Source of the DNA: Fimbriimonadia bacterium
GTDB taxonomy: Bacteria > Armatimonadota > Fimbriimonadia > Fimbriimonadales > GBS-DC
Direction of reading: 5' to 3'
Length of the DNA: 64,000 bases
Assembly: GCA_026129765.1 (NCBI GenBank)
Contig: JAHCHP010000008.1
Location: 1-64,000 of the forward strand
The translations under genes were made by a program, and so were the position numbers. The notes beneath the pieces were generated by a model that had not been told where the DNA came from, did not search any database, and saw only the letters and a program-made list of their open reading frames with translations. Each line of letters starts with the position of its first letter. The stretch's first letter is position 1. Shown here one piece after another: positions 63,435 to 64,000 of this stretch.

Positions 63435-64000
63435 TCACTTTGCCGCTCTCGTTTTCAACTCTTTCAACAGGACAGCCGCGGCATCTGTCAACAGCAGATT
63501 CTCAAAGAAAAACCAATATGCCTGATCATCCTCTGCTTTTTCGATTTTCATCTCCTTTAACACTTCCCGGCTGCGTTTGTGAATGTATTCCATCTGCTCC
63601 TTTGTGAAGATCGGCTTCAATTCGTTTCCGATGCCCCGCACCACCTCCACGCGCAATTGCAAGCGGCGTTGTGTCGACTTCTTTTCCAGCTCTGCCATCT
63701 GATCGATAAACGATTTCGGCACGGCTTTCCCTTCCCGCGCCTCGTCGCGCATCTTGCGAATCGTCTCCTTATGAGTCAGCAGTTCCTTCGCCTCCTCTTG
63801 AAAAATCTGCTCCAGACGCTTTTTCGCGCGCTGATTCGCGTCCATCAACTTATCGCACTGCTCGGGAGTCAGTTTGAGCGGGTTCACATTGTTCAGCCAG
63901 TTGATCTCTGCCAGCGCAAGAAGCAAACTCTCAATCTCTGCGGTTTGAGGCGCGCTGGGAGCGCCCTCTTTACCAGGACCCGGATCGGGCGGCTGCGCGA
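63435..64000 (-). CDS. Secreted helical protein, partial (5' end beyond right edge)
   Basis: The frame continues past the right edge (AQPPDPGPGKEGAPSAPQTA, a proline-rich linker, is read up to 63998), so the TTG at 63926 is not the true start. The visible part is about 187 residues of charged alpha-helix: LTPEQCDKLMDANQRAKKRL, EEAKELLTHKETIRKMRDEA, IFTKEQMEYIHKRSREVLKEM. The LTxEQ start recalls Spy/CpxP-type periplasmic helical proteins. No enzymatic motif is seen. Confidence 0.6.
   Translation of the reverse strand, partial: AQPPDPGPGKEGAPSAPQTAEIESLLLALAEINWLNNVNPLKLTPEQCDKLMDANQRAKKRLEQIFQEEAKELLTHKETIRKMRDEAREGKAVPKSFIDQMAELEKKSTQRRLQLRVEVVRGIGNELKPIFTKEQMEYIHKRSREVLKEMKIEKAEDDQAYWFFFENLLLTDAAAVLLKELKTRAAK

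Overview
The window reads like a chromosomal contig of a diderm bacterium, most likely Armatimonadota. The reasons are a prepilin-type protein with a DUF1559-like tail, an exosortase/EpsI pair with a PEP-CTERM substrate, outer-membrane export proteins, frequent TTG/GTG starts, and several genes whose -10 box lies 6-9 nt from the start codon. This assignment is inferred from gene content only.

Layout. 1-5.1 kb (minus): a YHS-like secreted protein cut by the left edge, a PAP2 phosphatase, an exosortase-substrate HAF-repeat protein and a copper-radical (galactose/glyoxal) oxidase with a dockerin, read through an 11-G tract. 5.1-21.3 kb (minus): a block of large exported proteins. Three otherwise unrelated proteins share a C-terminal module of about 435-465 residues ending in an FlgD-type Ig fold and the residues LTR or VTR. 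They are interleaved with two CsgG-like proteins and followed by a probable beta-barrel protein. 21.4-28.3 kb (minus): coaE, rpsA, nagA, a membrane protein, a quinate-dehydrogenase-like protein and a CoA-binding protein. 28.3-31.8 kb (plus): cca, ispE, rodA. 31.9-36.1 kb (minus): an operon of a principal-type sigma factor, rex, nadB and a P-II protein, with a consensus promoter and two Rex-operator-like palindromes in its leader. 36.5-38.8 kb (plus): a DUF3006 protein, a pseudopilin and an amidohydrolase. 38.9-39.6 kb: a TumE-type toxin-antitoxin pair. 39.7-48.9 kb (minus): an exopolysaccharide/exosortase locus (Wza-like, Wzz/BY-kinase, sugar transferase, epimerase, UbiA, GtrA, exosortase, EpsI, degenerate ABC ATPase). 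49.2-50.6 kb: a UbiD-family decarboxylase. 50.6-53.5 kb: a repeat-flanked graveyard of restriction-modification genes (hsdM remnant, EcoRI-type methyltransferase, DUF262-HNH nuclease), all frameshifted. 53.6-56.0 kb: an ABC exporter with a frameshifted ATPase and a frameshifted TPR protein. 56-64 kb: SpoIIM-like protein, ftsH, a sigma-like protein behind an 11-bp direct-repeat promoter, a GH13 amylase, a MATE/ANKH-like transporter, a 37-bp repeat cluster and a partial secreted helical protein.

The parts connect in three ways. The exosortase locus can process the PEP-CTERM protein near the left end. The sigma-rex-nadB-P-II operon ties NAD supply, redox sensing and nitrogen/energy signalling to the transcription machinery. 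The 5-21 kb block looks like a secretion or surface-assembly cluster whose cargoes carry a common tail. It is the best candidate for a little-described system, comparable in logic to type IX secretion cargo tails. No tRNA, rRNA or CRISPR array was recognised.
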